Origin: an uncultured Granulosicoccaceae bacterium
GTDB taxonomy: Bacteria; Pseudomonadota; Gammaproteobacteria; Granulosicoccales; Granulosicoccaceae
Assembly: GCA_938003855.1 (NCBI GenBank)
Contig: CALKXD010000213.1
Span: forward strand, 1 to 33,721
DNA: 33,721 nt
Direction: 5' to 3'
This document shows positions 1 to 8,416 of this stretch, in pieces. Under the pieces are notes generated by a model. It was not told the origin of the DNA. It did not search any database and saw nothing but the letters and a program-made list of their open reading frames with translations. Numbering within the stretch: position 1 is the first letter of the stretch; each line of letters opens with the position of its first letter. A program made the position numbers and the translations under genes.

Positions 1-522
<522 letters not shown>

Positions 523-530
523 CATCCGGT

Positions 531-1916
531 ATGTCAGGATTTACCGCTGAACTGGATAGCGCTGACCGATTCAGCCGCGATCACGATCGAGCCGGCGATA
601 TCAATGGTGATGGCATTGCTGATCTCGTCATCGGCGCGCGCTCCGACGACGACGGCGCAACGGATGCCGGTGCTGTCTATATTTTGTTCATGAATGCAGA
701 TGGAACTGTCAATTCACACCAGAAGATATCCATGTTAGAAGGTAACTTCACAGGCAATCTGGTTGAGGGTAATTTTTTCGGCTATGGCGTGGCCGGAATC
801 GGTGACTACGACGGTGATAACATACCCGACATTGCGGTGTCGGCACCAGCCGCCTCCACACCAACTCTATATATCCTGCACCTCAATGCCGATGGCACTG
901 TGAAATCCATGGTTCGAAATAACAATGTGCTTGCGTTCGGACTAAGTGCCGCCGGAGACCTTAACAGCGATGGCAGAATTGACCTGATCGCTCCCGACCC
1001 AAATGCCGACAATGGGGGCGCTATCGACTTATTGTTCCTTGATTCCTCCTCCAGAGTCATCCGTGACGCCACCGTTACCATTGGAGAAAATTCAGGGGGC
1101 TTCGGCACTGGACTGAACGACGGTGATAGCTTTGGCGGTCGCGAATCAGCACTGTTAGGAGATCTGGACAACAACGGCACACAGGAATTAGCGGTCGGCG
1201 CGTTTCAATCTGATAATGGCGTCGGGGCAATCTGGATACTCTCTCTCGATCCTGCAACAAACCAGGTTGTCGACAAGCTTAAGATCGCGCCAGGCCTGGC
1301 TGGATTTTCTGAATCGATACCCATCGAAGAAAATGCCAATGGCACAAGCGGCGGCCACTTCGGACATGCCATGGCCGCAACGGGTGATCTCAACGGAGAC
1401 GGAGTACCAGACCTGATCAGCAGCGCCAACCAATACAACAATGGCGTTGGCTATATTCTCTATTTAAACCCCGACAAAACTGTAAAAACCTTCAACCGAT
1501 TCGACGAAACCGAAGGTGGCTTCAATATTCCACTGAACACCGACGAACGTTTTGGACGCTCGATTTCGTTTGTCGGAGACAATCGGGAAGATGGCAACAT
1601 CACTGTTCTGATGGGTGGCGGGGCTGGCACAACCGGCGTATTGTACACGCTGGATTACCAGGCCTGTGATTACCAGCAACAAGGCGAAACCATGTTCTGG
1701 AGCGCCGGCACCGTATTGTTTTCGAACTGGAATCATGCAGCGCAGACAGTCACCGGCCCGCTCTCCTTTGAACAATGCACCTTAAAGGCACACGAAAATA
1801 ACGGCCCCTATATGACCACCAAAGCATCCGATGGTCGCTGCATTATCAAAGATACATCGGCAGTTCTGGCCTTCAGTGACGAGGGCAGTTCTGCCTATAT
1901 ACGCAGCTGCCCTTAA
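531..1916 (+). CDS. FG-GAP repeat (integrin alpha-type beta-propeller) surface protein, C-terminal part
   Basis: This 461-residue reading frame holds about six FG-GAP repeats at residues 14-50, 83-115, 136-168, 201-237, 277-309 and 341-372. Several carry calcium-loop motifs, such as GDINGDGIADLVIGA and GDLNGDGVPDLI. The family forms seven-bladed propellers on extracellular proteins and is often involved in adhesion or ligand binding. The ATG at 531 is only the first Met. The frame is open back to 321, and the preceding codons continue Asp-Thr repeats followed by a short hydrophilic stretch, so the real protein almost certainly starts left of the window (see the frameshift at about 374). The last ~85 residues are not FG-GAP and contain four cysteines (379, 416, 437, 460), suggesting a disulfide-bonded extracellular cap that I do not recognise. 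No signal peptide is visible because the N terminus is missing. Confidence 0.85.
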   Translation: MSGFTAELDSADRFSRDHDRAGDINGDGIADLVIGARSDDDGATDAGAVYILFMNADGTVNSHQKISMLEGNFTGNLVEGNFFGYGVAGIGDYDGDNIPDIAVSAPAASTPTLYILHLNADGTVKSMVRNNNVLAFGLSAAGDLNSDGRIDLIAPDPNADNGGAIDLLFLDSSSRVIRDATVTIGENSGGFGTGLNDGDSFGGRESALLGDLDNNGTQELAVGAFQSDNGVGAIWILSLDPATNQVVDKLKIAPGLAGFSESIPIEENANGTSGGHFGHAMAATGDLNGDGVPDLISSANQYNNGVGYILYLNPDKTVKTFNRFDETEGGFNIPLNTDERFGRSISFVGDNREDGNITVLMGGGAGTTGVLYTLDYQACDYQQQGETMFWSAGTVLFSNWNHAAQTVTGPLSFEQCTLKAHENNGPYMTTKASDGRCIIKDTSAVLAFSDEGSSAYIRSCP

Positions 1917-1939
1917 TTGACATCGGGATAGCGGACGCC

Positions 1940-1976
1940 GGTTGTCAGTCACTTTTACTGGCAACCAGTTCTTTTA
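1940..1976 (+). terminator. Intrinsic terminator after the FG-GAP gene
   Basis: An inverted repeat with arms 1940-1949 (ggttgtcagt) and 1957-1966 (actggcaacc) forms a 10-bp stem with one G-T wobble and a 7-nt loop. It is followed by the T-rich tail agttctttt. It starts 24 bases after the FG-GAP stop codon, in the right place and orientation to end that transcript. Confidence 0.7.
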
Positions 1977-2037
1977 AGATGTTTTATCGTGCTCCGTGTT
2001 ATTGTAATCTGTACTGGATACCACAGCAGGAATACTG

Positions 2038-2274
2038 ATGAAGACCATGACATGCAAGCAACTGGGCGGCGCCTGTGATGAAACATTCACCGCAGCAACC
2101 TTTGAAGAAATGGCCGAGCTAAGCAAAAATCACGGCATGGCAATGTTTCAGCAACAGGACGCCGACCATCTCAAGGTTATGGCAGACATGAAAGCGCTGA
2201 TGGAAAAACCCGGAGCCATGGAAGAATGGTTTGCACAGAAGCGCAAGGAATTCGAAGACCAACCTGACGACTAG
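2038..2274 (+). CDS. Small DUF1059-like protein
   Basis: This 78-residue soluble protein begins MKTMTCKQLGGACDETF. The Met-Lys-Thr-Met-x-Cys start, Gly-Gly-x-Cys-Asp motif and Thr-x-Glu-Glu-Met helix resemble the DUF1059 family of small cytoplasmic proteins of unknown function. Two cysteines (residues 6 and 13) lie close together and could bind a metal or form a redox pair; this is inference. The rest is helical and rich in Met, Lys and Glu. The ATG has an AGGA ribosome-binding site about seven bases upstream. The gene stands alone between a terminator on the left and about 550 bases of non-coding DNA on the right, so it is probably transcribed by itself. No function can be assigned. Confidence 0.75.
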   Translation: MKTMTCKQLGGACDETFTAATFEEMAELSKNHGMAMFQQQDADHLKVMADMKALMEKPGAMEEWFAQKRKEFEDQPDD

Positions 2275-2830
2275 CAGTTAACCCCGCGTCAGCTTCAAAT
2301 CCAAATAGGCGATCCCGCAAACCGGGGTCGTATCAGCAGGCAAAGCCTGCCCACACTACCGTATAGATCCGGCACGGCAGTGACAAAAGATGCGCGCCGG
2401 CGAAATACGCCGGCGATGCGAGGTTCTGTCGCATGCAGAGCCGCTCCCCCGACCCTGGTGCCTTAACCATTCAAAATCTACCAGGCTGGCAACCCCACAG
2501 GATCGTAGTGTTTCAGACAGTGAGTTACGCCTGATTAGTTCTGACGTAGAGCCCGATCAGCTGGCGCCAGCCAATCCACTATAGCGAGCACGGGCACTTA
2601 CGCCTGGTAGCTCAGCCCTGATCACGCCATGGAATACAACACCCAAGGCGATACCAGAGGCGCACAATTATTTAAGCAAAAAGCACGGCCACCAGAATGC
2701 CTTGCTTCTGCAAAAATATTGCTCCAATGCACAGGGATGGATCCTGGATGGATAGACAGAGCACCGCAAACCTTCTATCGGCAGAATTCAAACTGCTCCC
2801 GCTTTAACGGCGTTCAGGCATGATGGTTTT
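2275..2830. other. Non-coding stretch with hairpins and a palindrome
   Basis: No convincing gene is seen here; two 64-codon frames have unlikely composition and no family resemblance. The stretch holds a perfect 7-bp hairpin (arms 2396-2402 and 2408-2414, gccggcg/cgccggc), a 6-bp hairpin at 2336-2350 (gcaggc/gcctgc), and a 12-bp perfect palindrome, gctggcgccagc, at 2560-2571. The minus-strand threonine aldolase ends at 2831 and the plus-strand small gene ends at 2274, so this is a convergent gap where terminators or intergenic repeats would be expected. None of the hairpins has a clear T tail. Confidence 0.5.
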
Positions 2831-3904
2831 CTATATAGGCTCCTCACAACACTCAGCAACCACAGCAAGCAACCGATCCACATCTTCTATATTACTATCC
2901 CAGGCAGTAACAAAACGCGGCGGTGCTGTTTCATCTAATTCTCCTTCGGTGACCTTGACACCCCGCTCTGCAAGGCGCTCAATAACCGGGCGCGGGATAT
3001 TGGCAAAAACCTCATTAGAATGGGTCGGGTATTCCAGCGTAATTCCGGGTAGCGCGGCCAGGCCCTGACTCAGCCTCGCTGCCATAGCGTTAGCGTGCTC
3101 TGCGTTTCGATGCCAGATATCATTGCTGATATAGGCTTCAAGTTGCGCCGATACAAAACGCATTTTGGACAGCAACTGCCCTGCTCTTTTATGCAGAAAT
3201 GCAAACCGGTCTGCCAGTTCAGGTTTAAAGAAAACCACCGCCTCAGCGGCAAGGCAGCCATTTTTAGTCGCACCGAGCGACAGTACATCGATAGCGGATT
3301 TCCAGGTCATCTCAGCCGGACTTGCATTTATCGCAACCAGAGCATTGGCAAAACGGGCACCATCCATGTGCACGTGCAGGCCATGGTCATGCGCCGTTTT
3401 TGCAAGTGCGGCAATTTCGTCGAGCTGATAGACGGTGCCAACTTCGCAGGACTGGGTCATACTTAAGACAGCGGGTTGTGCAGCATGCACATTACCTTTT
3501 CCCCGAATACAGCGGCTCAATGCGACAGGGGCAATTTTGCCATCAACACCGGCGATCGGGACAAGCTTTGCACCGCCGGTAAAAAATTCCGGGGCAGCGC
3601 ATTCGTCGGTATTAATGTGCGACATTTCGTGACAGAACACTTTGCCATACTGAGGCGTTAACACAGACAACGCCAATGCGTTGGCCGCAGTGCCACTGAC
3701 AACCGGAAAGACCTTTACCGGTGTTTCAAAGAATTGACTCAAGGTGGATTCGAGCCTGACTGTATGACGGTCCTGCCCATAGGACTCGGCATTGCCGCCA
3801 TTTGCAGCCACAACCGCATCCATCACTTCCGGACAAGCACTGGATATATTGTCGGACGCGAAGCTGTTTACCGCGCGACTTTCCAACATAACTTTATTCT
3901 TCAT
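2831..3904 (-). CDS. ltaE: Low-specificity L-threonine aldolase (PLP enzyme)
   Basis: Threonine aldolase cleaves L-threonine or L-allo-threonine to glycine and acetaldehyde using pyridoxal phosphate. From the start chosen here the protein has 357 residues, normal for the family. Visible signatures are the N-terminal FASDN motif, GTAANALAL (cofactor phosphate region), HMDGARFANA with the PLP-ring aspartate at residue 181, and LGATKNG with the Schiff-base lysine at residue 214. The ATG at 3902-3904 follows GAGG about 11 bases upstream. An in-frame ATG 14 codons earlier (3944-3946) has no ribosome-binding site and would add a non-family extension. The gene stands alone. It supplies glycine or degrades threonine, which fits a genome that also carries a folate-dependent one-carbon enzyme in this window, but no direct link is shown. 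Confidence 0.93.
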   Translation of the reverse strand: MKNKVMLESRAVNSFASDNISSACPEVMDAVVAANGGNAESYGQDRHTVRLESTLSQFFETPVKVFPVVSGTAANALALSVLTPQYGKVFCHEMSHINTDECAAPEFFTGGAKLVPIAGVDGKIAPVALSRCIRGKGNVHAAQPAVLSMTQSCEVGTVYQLDEIAALAKTAHDHGLHVHMDGARFANALVAINASPAEMTWKSAIDVLSLGATKNGCLAAEAVVFFKPELADRFAFLHKRAGQLLSKMRFVSAQLEAYISNDIWHRNAEHANAMAARLSQGLAALPGITLEYPTHSNEVFANIPRPVIERLAERGVKVTEGELDETAPPRFVTAWDSNIEDVDRLLAVVAECCEEPI

Positions 3905-3973
3905 ATGGCTGCAAACCTCTACTGACTCAGCAGTACTCAATTGCAACTGTGTACTGATGACTCACACTTTAAC

Positions 3974-4120
3974 TTAAATAGTTGAATACCCGCTGTTCGC
4001 CATTGCGCAAATGACTCTGGCAGCGGGCGTGTTGTCCTCTACACCAATGTAGATAACCGCACCGGTTACAATCTTAGCGATAAAGCAAAATAACTGCGAC
4101 AACATCACCTGCGTGCTCAC
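3974..4120 (-). CDS. Possible small membrane ORF (48 residues), uncertain
   Basis: A short minus-strand frame starts at GTG 4118-4120 (alternative ATG at 4103-4105) and ends at TAA 3974-3976. It begins VSTQVMLSQLFCFIAKIVTG, so a hydrophobic segment comes first, followed by a polar tail containing VEDNTPAARV. The frame is open a little further upstream (to about 4147). I do not recognise a family. It could be a small membrane protein, a remnant of a decayed membrane-protein gene, or chance. It lies just upstream of ltaE on the same strand. Confidence 0.15.
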   Translation of the reverse strand: MSTQVMLSQLFCFIAKIVTGAVIYIGVEDNTPAARVICAMANSGYSTI

Positions 4121-4309
4121 CCCTGGTCCCCATAAGCCAAGCCAGTGCAATTACCGATTGCATTTTCTACTACCGTGGCACATGACAGCGGCACGTAACC
4201 ACACCAGGCCGTGATACCAACCATAAGCACACCCAGCCGTTATTGCTCCTGCCACTGTAGTTGCGACACCCTCAGAGTAATACGATAACCTCCTTCGGGT
4301 GATCGTTGC

Positions 4310-4418
4310 GAATCACTTGAAAACGCAGCACATTCAGGCATCCGGTCAGTCGATCCAGTGTTGCAAATAAACTAACTCTGCGCAGCAACTGTCCAGCGCG
4401 GCTTTTGAATCACTTGAA
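4310..4418. repeat. Two direct copies of gaatcacttgaa upstream of the SDR/ABC operon
   Basis: The 12-mer gaatcacttgaa occurs at 4310-4321 and again at 4407-4418, 97 bases apart in the same orientation. The second copy ends 57 bases before the SDR start codon. The gap from 3905 to 4474 is otherwise non-coding apart from the doubtful short ORF. A pair of identical 12-mers in a leader is compatible with a regulator binding site or a small duplication. Confidence 0.4.
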
Positions 4419-4474
4419 TCTCGGGTATATTGCTAAGACGAAAGACCACAACGTGCTCGCAGGGAGGAACAGGC

Positions 4475-5287
4475 ATGACGTCATCTGGCGATCCACCAGT
4501 CACAGATTTGAGCACGCTCAGCGGGCGCCTTGAAGGTAAAGTAGCACTGATCACCGGTGGTGCCGGCGGGATGGGTCGCGCGGCTTCTGTACAATTTGCC
4601 GCCGCCGGCGCACGAGTTGCGATTCTCGATATCGATCAACAACAGGGAGAATCCGCCGTCGCTGAAATAGAATCCTTCGGCGCAAGCGCCCTGTTTATTA
4701 ACACTGATGTCTCCAGTGCCACTCAGGTTGAGCAGGCCATTGCAAAAGTTGTGGCGAAGTTCGGCCCTATCACCATTCTCTTTAATCATGCTGGCACTAT
4801 CATCGTCAAACCACTCCACGAAACCAGCGATGCAGACTACGACCGGCTGATGGATATCAACGTTCGTTCTGCGTTTCTGGTGTGTCGCGCTATCGTCAGA
4901 CATATGTTGGAACACAACGGCGGATCAATTGTAATCACCTCTTCTATCGGCGGTGAAAAAGGCTTTGCACTGGAATCACTTTACTGCATGACCAAAGGTG
5001 CGGTGCTGCAACTTGCCCGCTCGATTTCCACAGAGTACCGGCAGCAGGGCATACGATGTAATGCAGTCTGCCCCGGCTTTGTTAAGACGGCCCACGGCCT
5101 GCGCGAAATTGATGAACTGGATGGTTTGGGACAAAAATGGAATGAAGCTGATCTAACGGATGCTCAGGTGCGGATCTGCGAAGCAAACGAGGTCGCTTCA
5201 GCAGCACTGTATCTGGCGTCGGACGAATCCAGTTTTATCAACGGCACAGCGCTGTATGTAGACAACGGCTGGTACGCCAAGGGTTGA
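4475..5287 (+). CDS. SDR-family NAD(P)-dependent oxidoreductase
   Basis: A 270-residue classical short-chain dehydrogenase. The cofactor motif TGGAGGMG lies at residues 27-34, an acidic residue at 52 (LDID) ends the second beta strand and suggests NAD preference, NHAG is at 104-107, and the catalytic set is Ser156/157 (ITSS), Tyr170 and Lys174 (YCMTK). The ATG at 4475 has a strong GGAGG 7 bases upstream. An in-frame ATG at 4430 lacks one and would add 15 residues. The stop is 71 bases before the ABC binding protein, with no clear terminator between, so it is probably the first gene of the transporter operon. The substrate cannot be read from the sequence. By context it may oxidise a hydroxylated compound imported by the transporter, for example a choline- or carnitine-like solute, but this is speculation. 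Confidence 0.88.
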   Translation: MTSSGDPPVTDLSTLSGRLEGKVALITGGAGGMGRAASVQFAAAGARVAILDIDQQQGESAVAEIESFGASALFINTDVSSATQVEQAIAKVVAKFGPITILFNHAGTIIVKPLHETSDADYDRLMDINVRSAFLVCRAIVRHMLEHNGGSIVITSSIGGEKGFALESLYCMTKGAVLQLARSISTEYRQQGIRCNAVCPGFVKTAHGLREIDELDGLGQKWNEADLTDAQVRICEANEVASAALYLASDESSFINGTALYVDNGWYAKG

Positions 5288-5358
5288 AACAAGCACTTCA
5301 ACTTGCCTGAACCCGGACTAACCGGCAGGCAGGACCAATGCAACCACGAGGAAAAAAT

Positions 5359-6324
5359 ATGCTCTTTAAAAAAGTATCCGGTATTGCATCAATGCTGCTG
5401 GCACTGACACTTGGTGCCCCCACCAATGCAAGCGCCGCAGTACCCGAATCAGACAAACCGATCAAGATCATGATTGCCGACTGGACCAGCATCGGTCTTC
5501 AAGGTGAAATGATGTCGTTGATTCTCCAGACCTATGGTTACACCACAGAATTGGTGGTGGCGGATGACTCAGGTCGCTACCCCGGTTTTGAAAACGGCGA
5601 TCTGCACCTGGCAATGGAAACCTGGCAGACCACCCAACAGAACAACCTCGCAAAATCTGTGGCGACCGGCAATGTGGTCGACCTCGGGGAAACCGGCCTA
5701 GCGGGTGTCGAAGATTGGTGGTACCCGCTCTATATGAAAGAAAAATGTCCCGGACTACCAGCCTGGGAAGCACTGCGCGACTGCGCAGAGGAATTCGCCA
5801 CCGCAGACACGGCGCCGAAAGGCCGCTATGTCGGTGGGCCGGTGTCCTGGGGTGATCACGACGAGAACCTGATCGCAGCATTGGACCTGCCGTTCGAAGT
5901 TATCCACCCGGGCACCGATGCCGCGATGTTCGCAGAATTAAAAGCCGCCTACGAGCGGCAGGCGCCTATTGTACTTTGGGTCTGGAAGCCACACTGGGTT
6001 CCTTCTCTCTACGACGGTGAGTACGTACAATTTCCGAAGTATGAAGACGGCTGTTTTGATGACCCGGCCTGGGGTCCCAATAAAACAGCGACAGGTGATT
6101 GTGGAAAGCCCTATGGCTGGATAAAAAAAATGGGCTGGGCAGGCGGTGAAGATGTATGGCCATGCGCCTATCAGATGGTGCGTAACTACAACATGGACAA
6201 CGACACCATCAGCGCCCTGCTGGTTGAAGTTGATCTCAACGGTCGCAGTAATACCGAAGTGGCCACAGAGTGGTTAAAGGCAAACGAAGACATCTGGCGT
6301 CCCTGGGCCGCTTGCGCCGGCTAG
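5359..6324 (+). CDS. ABC transporter substrate-binding protein, glycine betaine/OpuAC (ProX-like) type
   Basis: This periplasmic binding protein of 321 residues has a cleavable signal peptide (about residues 1-27, MLFKK start, hydrophobic core, then ASAA). The mature part starts with KIMIADWTSIGLQ. It contains an ETWQ motif and, near the middle, VLWVWKPHWVPSLYDG, the tryptophan-rich segment typical of the OpuAC family, where aromatic residues cage a quaternary ammonium group. Many other Trp and several Cys residues follow (for example GWAGGEDVWPCAYQM). The ATG at 5359 has GAGG upstream (cacgaggaaaaaatATG); the in-frame ATG at 5338 is less likely. It is followed by the permease and ATPase genes. 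The ligand is probably betaine, proline betaine, choline or carnitine, but the exact one is unknown. Confidence 0.87.
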   Translation: MLFKKVSGIASMLLALTLGAPTNASAAVPESDKPIKIMIADWTSIGLQGEMMSLILQTYGYTTELVVADDSGRYPGFENGDLHLAMETWQTTQQNNLAKSVATGNVVDLGETGLAGVEDWWYPLYMKEKCPGLPAWEALRDCAEEFATADTAPKGRYVGGPVSWGDHDENLIAALDLPFEVIHPGTDAAMFAELKAAYERQAPIVLWVWKPHWVPSLYDGEYVQFPKYEDGCFDDPAWGPNKTATGDCGKPYGWIKKMGWAGGEDVWPCAYQMVRNYNMDNDTISALLVEVDLNGRSNTEVATEWLKANEDIWRPWAACAG

Positions 6325-6359
6325 CACGCAAAAGCATCACCAGCTGACCCTCGCTAGAA

Positions 6360-6390
6360 GCTAGCCAGCTCACTCCGGTGACTGGCTAGC
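6360..6390 (+). promoter_or_regulatory. Intra-operon hairpin between binding-protein and permease genes
   Basis: GCTAGCCAG at 6360-6368 pairs with CTGGCTAGC at 6382-6390. Inside it, tcac (6370-6373) pairs with gtga (6378-6381) around a tccg loop, giving a stem of about 13 bp with one bulged C. There is no T tail. Hairpins in this position often protect the 3' end of binding-protein mRNA so that this protein is made in excess over the permease; that role is inferred from other transport operons. Confidence 0.6.
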
Positions 6391-6418
6391 CCGCTTCCAG
6401 TTAACTCAAGGTAATCTT

Positions 6419-8416
6419 TTGCACGACAGTGTAACCCGTGCGATACCCGCAAGCGCGCCGACCAGCCGCAAGCCCCGTCTGCACTCTGCAATGGCCCTGG
6501 CCGCACTTGCTGTGGCTGTGTTTTTCGGACCGGTCTGGCTGACGGTGATTCCCGCGTGGCTGGAATTTCCAGTGGCAACAGTGGTCGGCGACGCCATTAA
6601 CTGGTTTGCACGCGAGGCATCCATTGGCGGCCTTGCGGTTAAAGATATCACCCGCCTGTTTGCAGAGTTTATCGATCGCCCTATACAAGGCGCTGTGGTA
6701 TTGCTTGCCGACGGCCTCTTCTCCGGACGTGGACTGGACGTCAAGCAAAGTGTGCCACCGCTCTCCTGGCTTGCCATTGGTGGCGTTGCGGTGATTACCG
6801 CGTGGCGTCTTGGCGGCAGATCGCTGGCATTCACGGTGACCATCTGTGTAGGCTTTCTAGTGCTGTTCGGCCTCTGGCAAAACGCCATGGTGACGCTGTC
6901 AAATGTACTGGTCAGCGTATTTATTGCAGCGGCACTCGGGCTTGCCCTTGGTATCTGGTCGTTCCGCAGCACCCAGGTAGAAAATATAACCCGCGCAATC
7001 ATGAATGTTATGCAGACGGTGCCTATATTTTCGTATCTGGTACCAACCCTGTTGCTGTTCGGCTACGGTCCCAGTGCGGCACTCGTCGCCACAGTGGCAT
7101 ACGCACTACCACCAATGGTTCACAACACCGTTCTCGCCCTGAAATCTGTGCCCGCTGAAACCATCGAGTGCGGCAGGATGGCTGGCTGCACGCGCCGGCA
7201 ATTACTCTGGCAGGTACAACTGCCGACGGCACTTTCAAAAATAGCCGTCGGCCTCAATCAAACCATCATGATGACACTCAACATGGTCATCATCGCATCT
7301 ATGATTGGTGCTGGCGGGCTGGGCTTCGATGTTCTTAAAGCACTCCGCAAGCTCGATATCGGGTCAGGCCTTGAAGCGGGCATGGGTATCGTCGCTCTGG
7401 CTGTGGTCCTGGACCGGGTCAGTCAGGCGGCGGCAAAAAGAGCAGCACACGGCAAGCATTTGCAACCGGGGCAGCAACCGCTATGGCGATTGCTCGCGGT
7501 GTGGATAGTCGCCGCCACCGTCATTGCCTGGCTGCTGCCACTGGCGCAACTCTGGCCGAAGGCCTACCTGATCTCCACCGCTGCGTTCTGGAATAACCTG
7601 GTCAGCTGGATCAATCAGGAATGGTTTGATGTGCTCGATGCTTTTCGCACATTTGCACTGCTGCAGGTGATGCGTCCGATCCGGGATTTTCTAGCCGCTG
7701 CTCCATGGACATTAGTCATCGGGGCACTTGCCGTGGCTGCACACTGGACAGGTGGCCTGCGGCTGGTGATCTATACGGTTTCGCTGGCCTTGTTTATAGT
7801 CCTCACCGGCTATTGGGGCCCGGCAATGAATTCGCTGTATCTTATTCTGATTGCCGTCACACTCGCGGTACTGATTGGCTTCCCGATCGGGTTCTGGCTG
7901 GCGTCGCGACCGCGCCTGCAGACTGCCGCCAATCTGGTACTCGACACCCTGCAAACTCTGCCAACACTGGTCTATCTGCTGCCAGCGGTAATGTTATTCC
8001 GGATTGGCGATGTGTCTGCGATTGTCGCCGTCACGCTGTATGCCGTGGCTCCGGCAGTTCGCTACGGCATGGTCGGCATGAGCCAGGTACCACATGCCCG
8101 ACTCGAAGCCGCTGAAATATCCGGCTGTTCACGCTGGCAGACATTAATCTGGCTGCGGCTGCCCGCCGCCTGGCCAACGCTGCTGATCGGTATTAATCAA
8201 ACTATCATGATGGCGTTTTCAATGTTGATCATCGCGGCCCTGGTAGGCACAAAAGATCTGGGCCAGGAAGTACTCATCGCCCTTAATCGCTCACAGGTTG
8301 GTGAAGGCATCATCGCCGGACTCTGCGTTGCCTGCCTGGCTCTGATCGCCGATGGTTTATTAAAGGCCGCCGCTGCAAACACGGCTATTCAACGTCACCG
8401 GAAAAATAGCTTATGA
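6419..8416 (+). CDS. ABC transporter permease, two BPD_transp_1 (ProW-like) domains fused in tandem
   Basis: At 665 residues this is about twice the usual ProW/OpuAB length. Two homologous membrane halves are visible. The first has its EAA-type ATPase-contact loop at about residues 247-270 (ETIECGRMAGCTRRQLLWQ). The second has the same element at about 561-583 (RLEAAEISGCSRWQTLIW). Each is followed by a near-identical GLNQTIMM / GINQTIMM helix and a hydrophobic segment. The fused form would supply both permease subunits from one chain. The start is TTG at 6419, supported by AAGG seven bases upstream. The first internal ATG (residue 25) would remove a plausible cytoplasmic N terminus. The last four bases (ATGA) overlap the ATPase start, showing translational coupling. 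Confidence 0.9.
   Translation: MHDSVTRAIPASAPTSRKPRLHSAMALAALAVAVFFGPVWLTVIPAWLEFPVATVVGDAINWFAREASIGGLAVKDITRLFAEFIDRPIQGAVVLLADGLFSGRGLDVKQSVPPLSWLAIGGVAVITAWRLGGRSLAFTVTICVGFLVLFGLWQNAMVTLSNVLVSVFIAAALGLALGIWSFRSTQVENITRAIMNVMQTVPIFSYLVPTLLLFGYGPSAALVATVAYALPPMVHNTVLALKSVPAETIECGRMAGCTRRQLLWQVQLPTALSKIAVGLNQTIMMTLNMVIIASMIGAGGLGFDVLKALRKLDIGSGLEAGMGIVALAVVLDRVSQAAAKRAAHGKHLQPGQQPLWRLLAVWIVAATVIAWLLPLAQLWPKAYLISTAAFWNNLVSWINQEWFDVLDAFRTFALLQVMRPIRDFLAAAPWTLVIGALAVAAHWTGGLRLVIYTVSLALFIVLTGYWGPAMNSLYLILIAVTLAVLIGFPIGFWLASRPRLQTAANLVLDTLQTLPTLVYLLPAVMLFRIGDVSAIVAVTLYAVAPAVRYGMVGMSQVPHARLEAAEISGCSRWQTLIWLRLPAAWPTLLIGINQTIMMAFSMLIIAALVGTKDLGQEVLIALNRSQVGEGIIAGLCVACLALIADGLLKAAAANTAIQRHRKNSL

Noticed and set aside
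2606-2615. ggtagctcag, resembling a tRNA D-arm
   Set aside because: No acceptor stem, anticodon arm or T-arm (gttcgaatc-like) follows at the right spacing.
2390-2823. Two 64-codon plus-strand frames in the non-coding gap
   Set aside because: No ribosome-binding site, unlikely composition and no family resemblance; treated as chance frames.
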